A DNA stretch of 64,000 nt from Zerene cesonia. Lineage: Eukaryota; Arthropoda; Insecta; Lepidoptera; Pieridae. Shown here piece after piece: positions 1 through 11,800 of this stretch. The position numbers and the translations under genes were made by a program. The stretch is from contig NC_052121.1 of the NCBI RefSeq assembly GCF_012273895.1, positions 8,705,624 to 8,769,623 of the forward strand. The letters are read 5' to 3'. The first letter of the stretch is position 1; each line of letters opens with the position of its first letter. The notes under the pieces were generated by a model, which searched no databases, was not told the origin of the DNA, and saw only the letters and a list, made by a program, of their open reading frames with translations.

Positions 1-44
1 AAACTATTTACTCTTTCACGCATTAATTATTTCATGTATCATAC

Positions 45-3000
45 CTGGCAGCCCAAATATCCTTCTTGTCCTGTTCGTGCATCTCATACATAGGATCCTT
101 TTCAGCTGTAGTTCGAAGTTTCTCGAAATCATCAGTCAGTCTCGCCATTTCTAACGAACCATTTTCCAATTGATCCGCATACGTTCTTATCGCCTCTTGT
201 TTCGGAAATAAGATTGGATGTTGACAATCGTAACTGAAATGAAATAGGAGTTTTGAGAACATATCACAATATTGAATTTCTTATTCACATGCAATTTTTT
301 TCTTTATTCAAAAGTAATTCTCCGTGTGAATGTGTTCAATAAACAGAGAACAATCAAGAAAACTGTATATAGATCACNNNNNNNNNNNNNNNNNNNNNNN
401 NNNNNNNNNNNNNNNNNNNNNNNNNNNNNNNNNNNNNNNNNNNNNNNNNNNNNNNNNNNNNNNNNNNNNNNNNNNNNNNNNNNNNNNNNNNNNNNNNNNN
501 NNNNNNNNNNNNNNNNNNNNNNNNNNNNNNNNNNNNNNNNNNNNNNNNNNNNNNNNNNNNNNNNNNNNNNNNNNNNNNNNNNNNNNNNNNNNNNNNNNNN
601 NNNNNNNNNNNNNNNNNNNNNNNNNNNNNNNNNNNNNNNNNNNNNNNNNNNNNNNNNNNNNNNNNNNNNNNNNNNNNNNNNNNNNNNNNNNNNNNNNNNN
701 NNNNNNNNNNNNNNNNNNNNNNNNNNNNNNNNNNNNNNNNNNNNNNNNNNNNNNNNNNNNNNNNNNNNNNNNNNNNNNNNNNNNNNNNNNNNNNNNNNNN
801 NNNNNNNNNNNNNNNNNNNNNNNNNNNNNNNNNNNNNNNNNNNNNNNNNNNNNNNNNNNNNNNNNNNNNNNNNNNNNNNNNNNNNNNNNNNNNNNNNNNN
901 NNNNNNNNNNNNNNNNNNNNNNNNNNNNNNNNNNNNNNNNNNNNNNNNNNNNNNNNNNNNNNNNNNNNNNNNNNNNNNNNNNNNNNNNNNNNNNNNNNNN
1001 NNNNNNNNNNNNNNNNNNNNNNNNNNNNNNNNNNNNNNNNNNNNNNNNNNNNNNNNNNNNNNNNNNNNNNNNNNNNNNNNNNNNNNNNNNNNNNNNNNNN
1101 NNNNNNNNNNNNNNNNNNNNNNNNNNNNNNNNNNNNNNNNNNNNNNNNNNNNNNNNNNNNNNNNNNNNNNNNNNNNNNNNNNNNNNNNNNNNNNNNNNNN
1201 NNNNNNNNNNNNNNNNNNNNNNNNNNNNNNNNNNNNNNNNNNNNNNNNNNNNNNNNNNNNNNNNNNNNNNNNNNNNNNNNNNNNNNNNNNNNNNNNNNNN
1301 NNNNNNNNNNNNNNNNNNNNNNNNNNNNNNNNNNNNNNNNNNNNNNNNNNNNNNNNNNNNNNNNNNNNNNNNNNNNNGTAATTCTCCGTGTGAATGTGTT
1401 CAATAAACAGAGAACAATCAAGAAAACTGTATATAGATCACTCTGTGTACAGAAAGTTTGTATGTTACTGCACAACCAATAATCCAGTTATTTCAGTTTT
1501 TGTAAACATGAAAGTTTTAAACAATGGATTGGCATATGATAGTATTTTATGTGATAGTTAGTAAAGGAGCTGCACCGTCAAGGATTGTCAAATTTACTGG
1601 ATAAGTTATAAGGAAAGGACTGGGAAGGAAGTTTCCCCACACCACAGTAGCATGCGCACACCCTCCCCCCCCCACTCACTTGGAGAACCTGACTTGCAGC
1701 GCGGCGCACGAGTCCGTGTTGGGGTTGGACAGCACGGTGCCGAGCGGGTGCAGCAGCACGTCGTCGCCCTGCGTCTCGTCCGCCACGTGCGTCCACATGA
1801 ACAGCGTCACCGCGTCCGTGCGCAGCTGCTCCTTGTAGTCGAACACCATCGTGTTCACCCACGCCAGACGGTTGATCGCGTCCTGTGCGTATGTTTGTGA
1901 TATTTATATATGGACAAACCCCCCCTGGCCTAGTACAAACCCCCCTGTTACTTATATTATTATTAACATTCTTTATATGTCACTTATTAACGACTTATAT
2001 CTTACAACTATTTGTCTCAAAAAAGTAAACTGCACTCAAACTGTTAGAATTAAACCAAATTTAAATGGGACAACATGAGAGACACCAGTTTTCAATTAAA
2101 AAAGAATTATCAAATTCGGTTCACCCAGTTGAATGTACTGAGGTAGCAAAGTCGAAGAAAAAAATATTTGAATTAATATCGTCCCTCCTTTTTAAAGTCG
2201 GTTCAAAAGTACATACCTTATTATCCTTTCCTCTCCGTTTATTCTTAGCCTTGGATATTTCGTATATAACAAAACAGAGCCTAGCCATCCGCGGCACATT
2301 GCACACTTTGATGGGAAACTGTAACTCCTCATCCCATTGGGCCTCGCCTTCCTTCGACACCACAGCCACTTTCGTCTTTTGCGGTTCGCAAAGTGACTTT
2401 CCACCATGGTATATACCAGCTTGGCAAACAACCTAGAAAAATAAAAAGAAACATATTAAATATACGATAATGAAAGAAATAAGTTAATATGACTCTCAAC
2501 AGTTAAACCTAATTAAGAAATTTCAGACAGAAAAATATCATTGAAGCAATGTTTTCAATATAATCAGATTAATTCAGATCTAATGATCTAATTTCTGTTC
2601 AAAGAAAATACATCTGGTTAGTTCTTCACATACAAAAAAATACATATATTCTGCCTAAGTGTTTATAGGCAGAGATTTCCGAGAAAAAAATAGTAAAGGA
2701 TAACGAAGGCTTATTTCACCTCTACAAGTCGTCCTGGATCGACGTTAAGCCCACCGACAGTCTGCACCATACAGGAATAATTCCTTTCAATTTTCCATGA
2801 GGACTCGTGATTTTTCTTCTTACGTATAGTATTTGACTGTTCGGATGTGAGCCGTCTTCGCTCCGGTAAAGCATAGTATTGCATATCACAGCCTATAAAA
2901 TAATTTAAGTTGCATATAATGAAAAATATCGAAGGAGTAGAATTTTGGAAATTTGCCAAATAAAAATTTTAAGAACAATTGAAATAATGATTTTAATAGA

Positions 3001-6000
3001 TTTCTCATAAACACTATTAATTTAGTAATACTTTGTATACATTTTATGTTGTATACTTATTATCCTTAAATTTTAGAAGTGCGAAACTGTGTTTGATTGT
3101 GTCGTTCTTTCACGTAGCGGAACGATTTTATATGATTATTGACTGAAAATACTTAGGAGGCTAGAGAAAGAGAAATTCTAATCACCTCATCGGCTTATAG
3201 TCTTGCGACTGATTGCAGGTCTTGACGCAAAAAAAAAATGTTAGGAGGCTAGAGTAACACAGGCTTCTGTATCACACGGGCGAAATAGGCGGAAATCTAG
3301 TAATTTTACAGGCCGTTTTACAAAACATTGATCGAAAAAACATACTAAGTTTTTTAATTAGATAATAATATAAGACACGTATACGTACACGTAATTTTAT
3401 CCATACTGACGGTCATCACCTGCGGCACGCCATCTTTGGCGAGCATCTCTTGTATATAAAGGAACTGTATGAGCGGATAGTCGCCGAGCAGGTACTCCTC
3501 CCGCCCGCACACTTTGAGCACGTAGTTGCGCGGTTGCTCGCCGCGCATGTTCAGCGAGTTCGCTTTCTTGCGGAATATCGTATCCACGTGCTGTTGGGGT
3601 GTTAGGTTCACTGATACGTTTGACGTGAATGAGATCTGTAAATTATTATTGAGGCGTTATTTTGGTATTTTATCGGTCTTAATATATATAAATTACGTGT
3701 CGAATTGTTTGTCCGCGGTAGACTTCAAAACTACTCAACCAATTTCAATCAAATCTGCACATCGTGTGCAGATTGACCCAACTTAAGAGATAGGACAGTT
3801 TATATAATTTCAATTACTATAAATGACTATGACCAGGTGGAGCCGGGGCGTGTAGTGTAGCTAGTTTATTATATTTTGCTTATAAAGTATTTTGATAAGG
3901 CCATATCACCGAACACACTTTTGAGGAATGACAGTTTCTGCAATTGCAAAATGAAAATGGGAGTTTATTTTTGGTAACTTATGAGTTATGACTAAATTTA
4001 ATTCAAGGAAATATCCAATTTCTATGTTAATACTTAAGTTGATAACAATTTCATGAATATATTTTAAAGATTATTATATTTGCAAATAATCTTCCTTAGC
4101 TGCCATGTTTCAAAATTTACACCTATTTGCAATACAATCAATAAAAATAAAATCTTGTCAACAATTAACAACGTCAGTCGCATAACTGTCACTGCACCAC
4201 AGCAACAATGTTAAAATCGCATTTCAATTTACAAAGAGACGACAATGAAGAGGAAATCGAAATAGTTCCAGAGGAACACGCGTATCACGAACACGTTGGT
4301 GAGGAAGCTGGTCCTGACGAGGAGCCAATCATACGACCGCCGGAACGTGTACTCAATCGATCTGAGATAAGCATTCGACTGAGTGTGCTCGGGAAGACGG
4401 CAGCCGGCGATGGGTAGGTTCTTTCAACTTTTGACTTAATAAAAGAACAATATAACTGCCAAACTTGGTATAGTTAAATTGAATACAATATTATTAACAT
4501 AACAAAAACTTATTTTAAATAGAACTAAAAAAAGAACACTGATTGTATGACATAAAATCATTGGAATTAAACTGATTCCTTAATTACTTTTCATTTCAGA
4601 TACACATATTTAAAAGCAACATGTACAAACATGAATTTAACAGAGATTTCAGCGTTTAAATCATTCCATCATCTACAATACATAGATGTGTCCAACAACA
4701 ACTTAAATTCAGAAAGCTTACAGGTTCTATCAGAACTACCATTCTTATTATTAATTCACGCTGACAAAAACAATTTAAATTCAGCGTATTTAAAAAGAAT
4801 GAAGTATTTACAAGTTGTGATTTTTAATAACAACAGAATATCGTCTGTGCGCGATGTATATCATCCAGAAATGAGCACTGTCGAAGTGGGCTATAATAAA
4901 ATACTCAACATATATTTCGAGAACCGAATGCCAAATCTAAAATGCCTCGACTTCCGCTACAATTCTATACATGACATCTCTGATATGGACTTTCCTAATT
5001 TGGACAGTCTGTATTTGGCTGGCAACAGGATAACCAGTCTAGTTGGTATAGCAAAACTTCCAAACTTAAGGATTCTCCATGTAAGAAACAATCCTATCAA
5101 GTTGTTAAACGGCTTTGAACCAATACATAAAAAACTGCAGTATCTCAACTTGAGGAACACCAAAGTGACAACATTAAAACAAATCAAAAAGTTAAGGGTA
5201 TGTAATATGTATTCTAATGTGATGACTGTTATTTTATTATTGATTCTTTTAAATAAAACGTAACGATGATATTTTGTATTTTCAATAATGACTGTTCATA
5301 TAAATTTATAAATATTTTTATCTAATATATAAAATTCTCGTGTCACAGTTTTCGTTGCCACACTCCTCCGATTTTGATGAAATTTTTTGTGCTTATCCAG
5401 TATCTATGAGAATCGGCCAACATCTATTTTTCATCCCCCTAAATGATAAGAGTAAGGCAGAACAGCGTTTGCCGGGTCAGTTAGTTTACATAATAATGTT
5501 AACAGTTTATCATTAGGTATTGCCAGCTCTCGAAACGCTAGTAATAAAGGGATGTCCGTACATGGGAGGCACAGGTGAAGAAGACGCAGAGGTGGCTGAT
5601 GAAGAAGAGAATCCTGAACAGAGAGTGGAAGTACTAGCTTCATTGCCGAGACTTAAACGACTCAATAAAGGAGTTATTACACCAGAAGAAAGGTAAACGT
5701 AATAATCAGGTCTATTACGTAAAAGTGAATGCAGCAATGAATTTTTGAAGCTGTATTACAAACAGCCCCGGCTGCGCTTGTGGTATATACAGAGCCTATG
5801 GCATTCAGGAATCACATACAAATCCAACAGTGAAAGAACTTTTGAAATTGGTCCAGTAGTTCCTGCCTTTTAGTGCATATGTACCGGCATGGTCCTTTTT
5901 ACAATGACAATTTATAGTTTTTATTTCGGTGACATGTACTATAAAGAATAAATAAATAGATACAACTTTTCTATTGATAGCTACAATGTAACCATAATTA

Positions 6001-7744
6001 GATTTGTCATCTATAATGGCTATGTGGCCCTTTTCTATGTTGTATCACATAGCATTTTATCGTTATTTCAGAACTGAAGCTAATGACCTTATCAAGCAGT
6101 GGATAGAGGAAGGCGAGAATGATGAAGAGGAAATAGAAGATGAGCACAATGAACAGGAATCAAATGAGGAAAACTAATAAGCATTCTGTTCAGTATTAAC
6201 TTAATTATAACTTAACTATAAACAAAATACAAACTTTTTCTTTTAATTAATTATTAGTAGGGGAATTTTATTTATATTTACTTAAGCATAAAATATTTTT
6301 TTAATAACGCACAATGCCTAAAACTAATAGGAATTCTTTTCTAGCAATCCATGGACTGAATGATAAAAAAAATATAGAATATAAGAATTATTTCAATTAC
6401 ATTATATATATACCATAATCATTATATATGAACAAATGGCAGAACTCACCTCTGTATTGGCAACTTTAGTAACAAGTATAAAACAATTATTATTTAAATG
6501 GCTATTAAGTGTAGCAGGTACAGAAGGGCTATCAGCCAGTCTCGGTGGGCAGTGATATCTTAATCTTTCTAATCTTGTACTTTGAGCTCTTTTCAGTAGA
6601 CTCTCTTCAGCCAAACATCTCATCCTCATTCGAAAGTCATTCACCTCTGAACTTCTTAAACTATCAAATTCATTTAAACCTGAAATAAGATAAATAAATG
6701 TTATTTTAAGTGAATTTAATCACTGATTATAGGAATTTTAGTATAGATACAATCCAAACATAAAACCTAAACATTAATTTTGCTTACAAAAGAACTATTT
6801 AATTAACAGCAGTTGTAAAACTTAAATTAATGTAATGGTCAATTTAAACCTCCATTAATTATTTTCTATTTAAACATTTACATCTAAAGAGTGTATATAG
6901 GTGTTTACATATCATAACTCACATCTCATAGTAACCTAGTATAAAAATAAATTCCCTAATATGAATTACCTTTTCCAATTAAGTGACTTATTTGTGTATT
7001 CAACAAATGTTCCCCAGGCCTCTCGATGGACCGCTCTATTATCATAAGCACTCCAAACACAGGCCTGATGTCACGCACCCTCTTGTTCTCATCATTAACC
7101 TCTTCTGGGACAGACAAGGAGTTGATGAATTGGAACACATACCCATTCATCTCATGAAGCATCCCAAAGAGGGGCATCTTCCCCGCCATGTCCCATAGCT
7201 CCTAGAATTGTATTTAAGTTAATTTTAACAACCACAAAAAGTTTTAAAATATTATTCTTAGAAATTATGAGAATTAATATGTGTTTATTTCATATATATT
7301 TCCAACTGAAACATCCCACAAATGTTCATAATAATAAATTTAATAACTCTATTTGCTATTTATAAATCATTTTCCTTCATATGAATCGTAATGACAGTGT
7401 TGTAAATATGTAAATATAGCTTATAAATACCGATCTAGCATGGGGATACAATGATGTAAACAATGTGATCCACTTTCTAAAAAATAAAAGTCACTTATCT
7501 TTGTACACATTACACAATAGAATGACCCAGTTGTCTGGAACGAATGTATCAATATGTACCAAGTCGTGACTCATGGTCTCATCTGGTATCCACTAACCTC
7601 CTTGACATCTTGAAGAGTTGCATCCCAACTGACTGTTACAGGCAAGTAAATAGAATTTGGCATCAAGCATGTTAACTCTACGTAATCGGACGGCGTGGAC
7701 GTCCAATAATCCCACGTATAGGGGCAACTCGGCGCAGGAACCAT
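45..7744 (-). CDS. Pi3K92E: Class I PI3-kinase p110 catalytic subunit, N-terminal part (8 exons, 3' end off window)
   Basis: Class I phosphoinositide 3-kinase catalytic subunit, which makes PIP3 at the plasma membrane downstream of insulin-type receptors. Coding exons in minus order: 7744-7598, 7201-6970, 6679-6450, 3635-3389, 2892-2720, 2432-2217, 1882-1680, 233-45. All phases match and the introns are GT..AG. About 546 residues are visible. They read as the adaptor-binding domain (MVPAPSCPYTWDYW, LMPNSIYLPVTVSWDATLQD), the Ras-binding domain (NYVLKVCGREEYLLGDYPL), the C2 domain (AGIYHGGKSLCE, VPRMARLCFVIYE, LAWVNTMVFDY, PLGTVLSNPN) and the segment leading into the helical domain (EKDPMYEMHEQDKKDIW). 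Domain order and spacing match animal p110; the presence of both ABD and RBD makes it class I. The helical core and kinase domain lie left of position 45. The ATG at 7744 is the first in frame after an upstream stop and has a good context (ACAATGG). A nine-codon upstream ORF lies just before it. The intron 6449-3636 contains a whole LRRC23-like gene on the other strand. Confidence 0.93.
314..1441. repeat. 64-bp exact direct duplication flanking a 1000-N gap
   Basis: Bases 314-377 and 1378-1441 are identical over 64 bp and directly abut both sides of the N run, inside the last Pi3K intron of the window. The simplest reading is two overlapping contig ends that were scaffolded with a fixed gap instead of being merged, so the real gap may have no length at all. 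A tandem repeat that stopped the assembler is the alternative. Confidence 0.9.
378..1377. other. Assembly gap (1000 N)
   Basis: Exactly 1000 unknown bases within the Pi3K intron between exons 1882-1680 and 233-45. No exon is missing, because the coding phase continues across it (AA|T gives Asn). Confidence 0.99.
3680..3866 (+). repeat. Interspersed repeat, family B copy 1
   Basis: Shares a start (AATATATATAAATTACGTGTC), a middle part (ACTCAACC..TTT.AATCAAATCTGCACA) and an end (GGAGCCGGGGCGT) with 33560-33732. It is a short non-coding interspersed element in the Pi3K intron that holds LRRC23. Confidence 0.7.
4208..6177 (+). CDS. Lrrc23: LRRC23-like leucine-rich repeat protein (4 exons, complete)
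   Basis: A 361-residue protein from exons 4208-4413, 4600-5197, 5517-5692 and 6072-6177, joined in phase. The N-terminus is acidic (DDNEEEIEIVPEE). It is followed by about seven leucine-rich repeats of the short type (HLQYIDVSNNNL, YLQVVIFNNNRIS, NLKCLDFRYNSI, NLDSLYLAGNRI, NLRILHVRNNPI, KLQYLNLRNTKV), a cap (LPRLKRLNKGVITPEER) and a Glu-rich tail. Length and layout match animal LRRC23 (about 340 residues), including the conserved opening (SVLGKTAAGDGYTYLKA) and the end of the repeat domain. In vertebrates LRRC23 is a radial-spoke component of sperm and ciliary axonemes; the same role here is inference. The gene is wholly inside one intron of Pi3K, on the opposite strand. Introns 2 and 3 carry interspersed repeats. 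Other axonemal LRR proteins are the main alternative, but the full-length match argues for LRRC23. Confidence 0.85.
5321..5485 (-). repeat. Interspersed repeat, family D copy 1
   Basis: In LRRC23 intron 2. It is the reverse complement of the elements at 40342-40516 and 52561-52741. Shared blocks are CCCGGCAAACGCTGTTCTGCC, TGTTGGCCGATT and GTGACACGAGAATTTTATAT. Confidence 0.85.
5762..5885 (+). repeat. Decayed interspersed repeat in LRRC23 intron 3
   Basis: A degenerate relative of the family C elements, with blocks CAGCCCCGGCTGCGC, GTGGTATATACAGAGCC and GTGAAAGAACTTTTGAAAT followed by GGTCCAGTAGTTCCTG. Non-coding. Confidence 0.55.
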
Positions 7745-8849
7745 TGTTTGGTTTATTCTTTGCCTGATTACACAAATATCGACGATGCTGGACACATTTT
7801 AACAACTTTCACTGAAAATGGTCCTCCGCGCCAGTCGCACCTTAAGGTTGCAACTGAAAATGTATACGGAATACATTAGTCACTGTTATTGAATCCGCGA
7901 TGTTGAATCATAACATTTCCTGGTATTTTGATTAGTAGGGGACAAATCGCCATTCGAAAAGAAACTGTCAATGATATTACACAAACAACATTATTTTCGG
8001 AAAATAAGTGATAATAATTGTAGGGCTATGTTTACCTTAACGTGAAACATTAACATTATTTATTCAATAATTCAAATTAATTAATAAAATCACCCATTTA
8101 TCACTTTGATGATAAAGTAAATAAAGAAATAGAGATTTCGTTACGTGCAAGTAGGAGTACAGTTATAGACTATAGTTTAATAATAGAGTATAAACTACCA
8201 TGGTATAGAATATCGATATCAATCATGTTAAATGTACTACAGATTAGTAATTGTTATTTCGCCAAAATAAGTACCTAGGTAACTACATTTGTAAGATTAA
8301 GTTATAAAAGTATTAAGATTGTATATTTTAAGAAACAAATTTATTTAAAGAGTATTGGTTTCAACCACTATCAATCATTATGTTTTATTTCATTTTTTTT
8401 TGTAAAAAAATATATTACCGGTCCTATATCACTACGATAAAAGGTTCATAAAATGCCTTGCGAGGGCTTCATAGGCGAGGCTAAATATTTGCATATAAAG
8501 AAACTGTAAATAATTATTCTATCTGTTATCTAGCATTAACGCAAAAACTACTGGACGGACTTTGATGAAACTCAATTACGAAGGATTGAAATAAAATAAA
8601 AATCGGTGAGGATTTGAACATACTAGAAATATTTTTTTGATGGCTGAACAACCATTTTCGTATAATATTATATTATTACGGAGTAGCTAGTTTATAATCT
8701 GTGATATATTTACATAAAGGCCAACATCCCATCAAATCTAAAAAAAAAATCAGTAAAACTTTAAGATTGAGGTTATTTTTATGACATTGAAGTTTGTCTC
8801 GTGATTATCATTGAGAAGGCGCGATGCACATCTTATAAACTACTGAAAA
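7745..8849. other. Head-to-head interval between Pi3K and NSUN5
   Basis: 1105 bp separate the two divergent start codons and must hold the promoters of both genes. No TATA box stands out. A lepidopteran-type repeat fragment lies at about 8515-8692 (AACGCAAAAACTACTGGACGG, then TTTGATGAAACTCAAT, ending GGAGTAGCTAGTTTATAAT). A four-codon uORF (ATG at 8824) lies just before the NSUN5 start. No other gene is seen. Confidence 0.7.
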
Positions 8850-11800
8850 ATGTTTGAACACTCTGTTAGAGTACCAAGAAATTTTAAAATATCTGCAAAT
8901 ATTGTCAAGAAAGTAGCTACGGAAGGCGGCGGTGTTAAAAATTTATTATACGATAATAAGCTCCGACATTTCGTAAGTATATGTTTTTGTTTTAAATTAT
9001 AAATATACAAGATTATTAACTTAGTACACACAATTTGCAGAGAACTAATGTTATATATGCTCTTATAACGGAAACTATTAAACATGCTGCTCATATAGAC
9101 AAGCTCTTCGAAGCTACAGGCATTTTAGAAAAAGAACAGCGCTTAGATCCATGGCTAGCTCGAGTTTTAACTACAGAACTCTTATTTGGCAAAAAGGAGT
9201 TGCCCGGTTTCAGCAAACCAGAGCAAGCTATTCTGAGTTACAAAGAACAATTTGAGAAAATACCAGTGCAACATGATGAAGTAAAATCTGAAGGTAATAT
9301 TTTTTATTTTCAGATCTAATTCGCTGTACTTGTATCAGCAATGGCAGAGAGCTCTGAGACGGGACCCTTAATTCCGAAACAAACAAAGCAAGCAGTGTTT
9401 GTTTTGGCGAATTTATTTTTATACAGTGTTGCAATGTTTACCTTACCTTTTATCGCTTTCTTTGGAATGCGGCACATACTTACGGATTATTATACAGTTG
9501 ATCCATTTATAAGGACCGTCTGGTCAGTAGTGTCTGCTGTTGTTGTGGTTAATTTAATTATCTGCTTATATGCATATAAAGCATATCATGAAAAAGAATA
9601 TGATGAACATGGCAATGAAATTGATCAGCATTCCTATCAGACACCAATAACGAGAGAGTCTGAGAAGAGTTCATTGAACTTAAAACAAGACTAATATGCA
9701 ACATTCCAAAGAGTTTTGGTTCAGTATTACACTCAGATTTGTAAATTGCTGATGTATTTGTTAAACTTTAGCAATAAAAAATATTTAAAAATAATCTTTG
9801 TTTTATTGTTCTATGGTCCTTATAGATTGAACACTATAGATATCAAATAATAAACTGTAGTTTTTGAAACTTGTTAGTAAATTGTGATAAAATTGATTAT
9901 TAAAAAAACGATTAAAATTATTCATTGAAAAATATACACTTTTAAACTATTCACAGTACTGTCAGTTTATAACAGTTTCCATAAATTTTTCAGTTCGTAG
10001 ACCCCGCTATGTGAGGATAAACACAAATCTATTGACTACATCGGATGCTATCGGGGCTTTTCAAGATGAAGGCTACAGGTTCATCAGATGTACTTCAGCA
10101 TCGTACAATGATTATTTACAACAAATACAAGGCTTATCGGAATATGATTTCACGCAAGACTATCACATAAAAACCATGATGGTTTTCCATCCTGGCACCA
10201 AGTTCCATAATCATGAATTGTATTTGGAAAATAAGATTATACTACAGGATAAGGTAAATGATTTGTTACTACTCTTTAATTTCTTCTATTCTATACTTTT
10301 AAAAGTTAGGTTACTTACACCACTCTCAAAAATAGTAGCTAGGATTGTTAACAACAAAAGAATCTCTGATTTGTTTTCCCTCTGCTTGGATGAAATATAC
10401 AAAAATTTAAGAAACTCACAATGTTAAACTACAGGGTAAACATCAAGAATACATTATTATCTTACATTAACAATATATATATATTATATACCTTGAATTT
10501 GTATGTTTGTAAAGATTTTACACAAAAACCATTGGACTGATTTAGAAAAAAAAACAATAAATCAATCAATCAATTAACTTAGTGACATAGACAATATACC
10601 ACAAAATTGGGGCAAACATCTACTGTAACTACTAACCAGATAAATTAAGCGTGTTTTGGTTTTCAGGCTACAGCTCTGCCGGTGCAACTGCTAGCTCCTC
10701 CACCAGGTAGTGTAGTGTTGGATATGTGTGCTGCACCAGGCATGAAAACCACACAAGTTGCTGCTTTCATGAGAAATCAGGTTTGCGTATTATTCATAAC
10801 ATATTTAAATGAAAAATAATTTCGTAACAACGCGTGTTCACCAATTAGGAATAGTTTTTCGACACTAATATTATAAAGAGAAAGAAATTGAATTTTTGTT
10901 TGTTTGTTTGTAATGGATAAACTCAAAACGACTCGACCGATTTTAAAACTTCTTTCACCATTAAAAACTTAGCTACGCTATGTAATTTCCGGGCAAGTAG
11001 TGCTAGTATTTGATAAACTTCAATTAACAAGCGCTCAAATATTAGTTAAAACTTCAACTTAAAGTTTGTATTGGTTTTTGTGGGAAACGCCTTGACGTTG
11101 GTTATATCATTAATGTGTGTTTTTTAAAGTTTGTAACTGATACTTATTATGCTAATCAGTATGTATATTCATTCAGTAAGTAAACAGTAAAAACTGAATA
11201 ATATAATTTAAACAATTAGTAGGAAAGTAGTTATTTGCTTGACGCATTATATTCTACATATACATAAAATAATTTTATTCATTATCATAGTTTATTGTTA
11301 ATTTTTTTCAGGGAAAAGTGTATGCCGTGGAGAGAAATGAAAGCAGATATCAAACGCTATGTGATTTTGTTGAAAAAACCGAATCTAAATGTGTGACAAC
11401 AATGCACAGAGATTCATTGGAAATCAAAAGGGGTGACTGTGATGATGTTGAATATATAATTCTAGATCCAAGTTGTTCTGGTTCAGGTAACAAATTTATT
11501 AAATTATATGTACTTTTAACATTAAGCGATCATATAGTTTTAATAACCTTTATGTTAAACTATTCACAATCAGATTTCACGATACTCGATCGATACATTG
11601 ATATGCAACCAAATTATAAATAACTAGCGGTCCGCCCCGGCTTCGCCCGTGGTACGTCTACAGCCAGATCCTGCTAAGATTATAAACGTGAAAGTTTTTA
11701 GGTATGGATGAATATATGGATGTTTGTAAGATGCTCTTTCACGCGAAAGCAGTTTATCGACGCCCACTTCGCAACGGGCCGTGCAGCGGAAAACGTAATA

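Noticed and set aside
7571..7795. A longer Pi3K start at 7795
   Set aside because: The codon there is GTG, not ATG, and an in-frame TAA lies just upstream. The first true ATG is at 7744.
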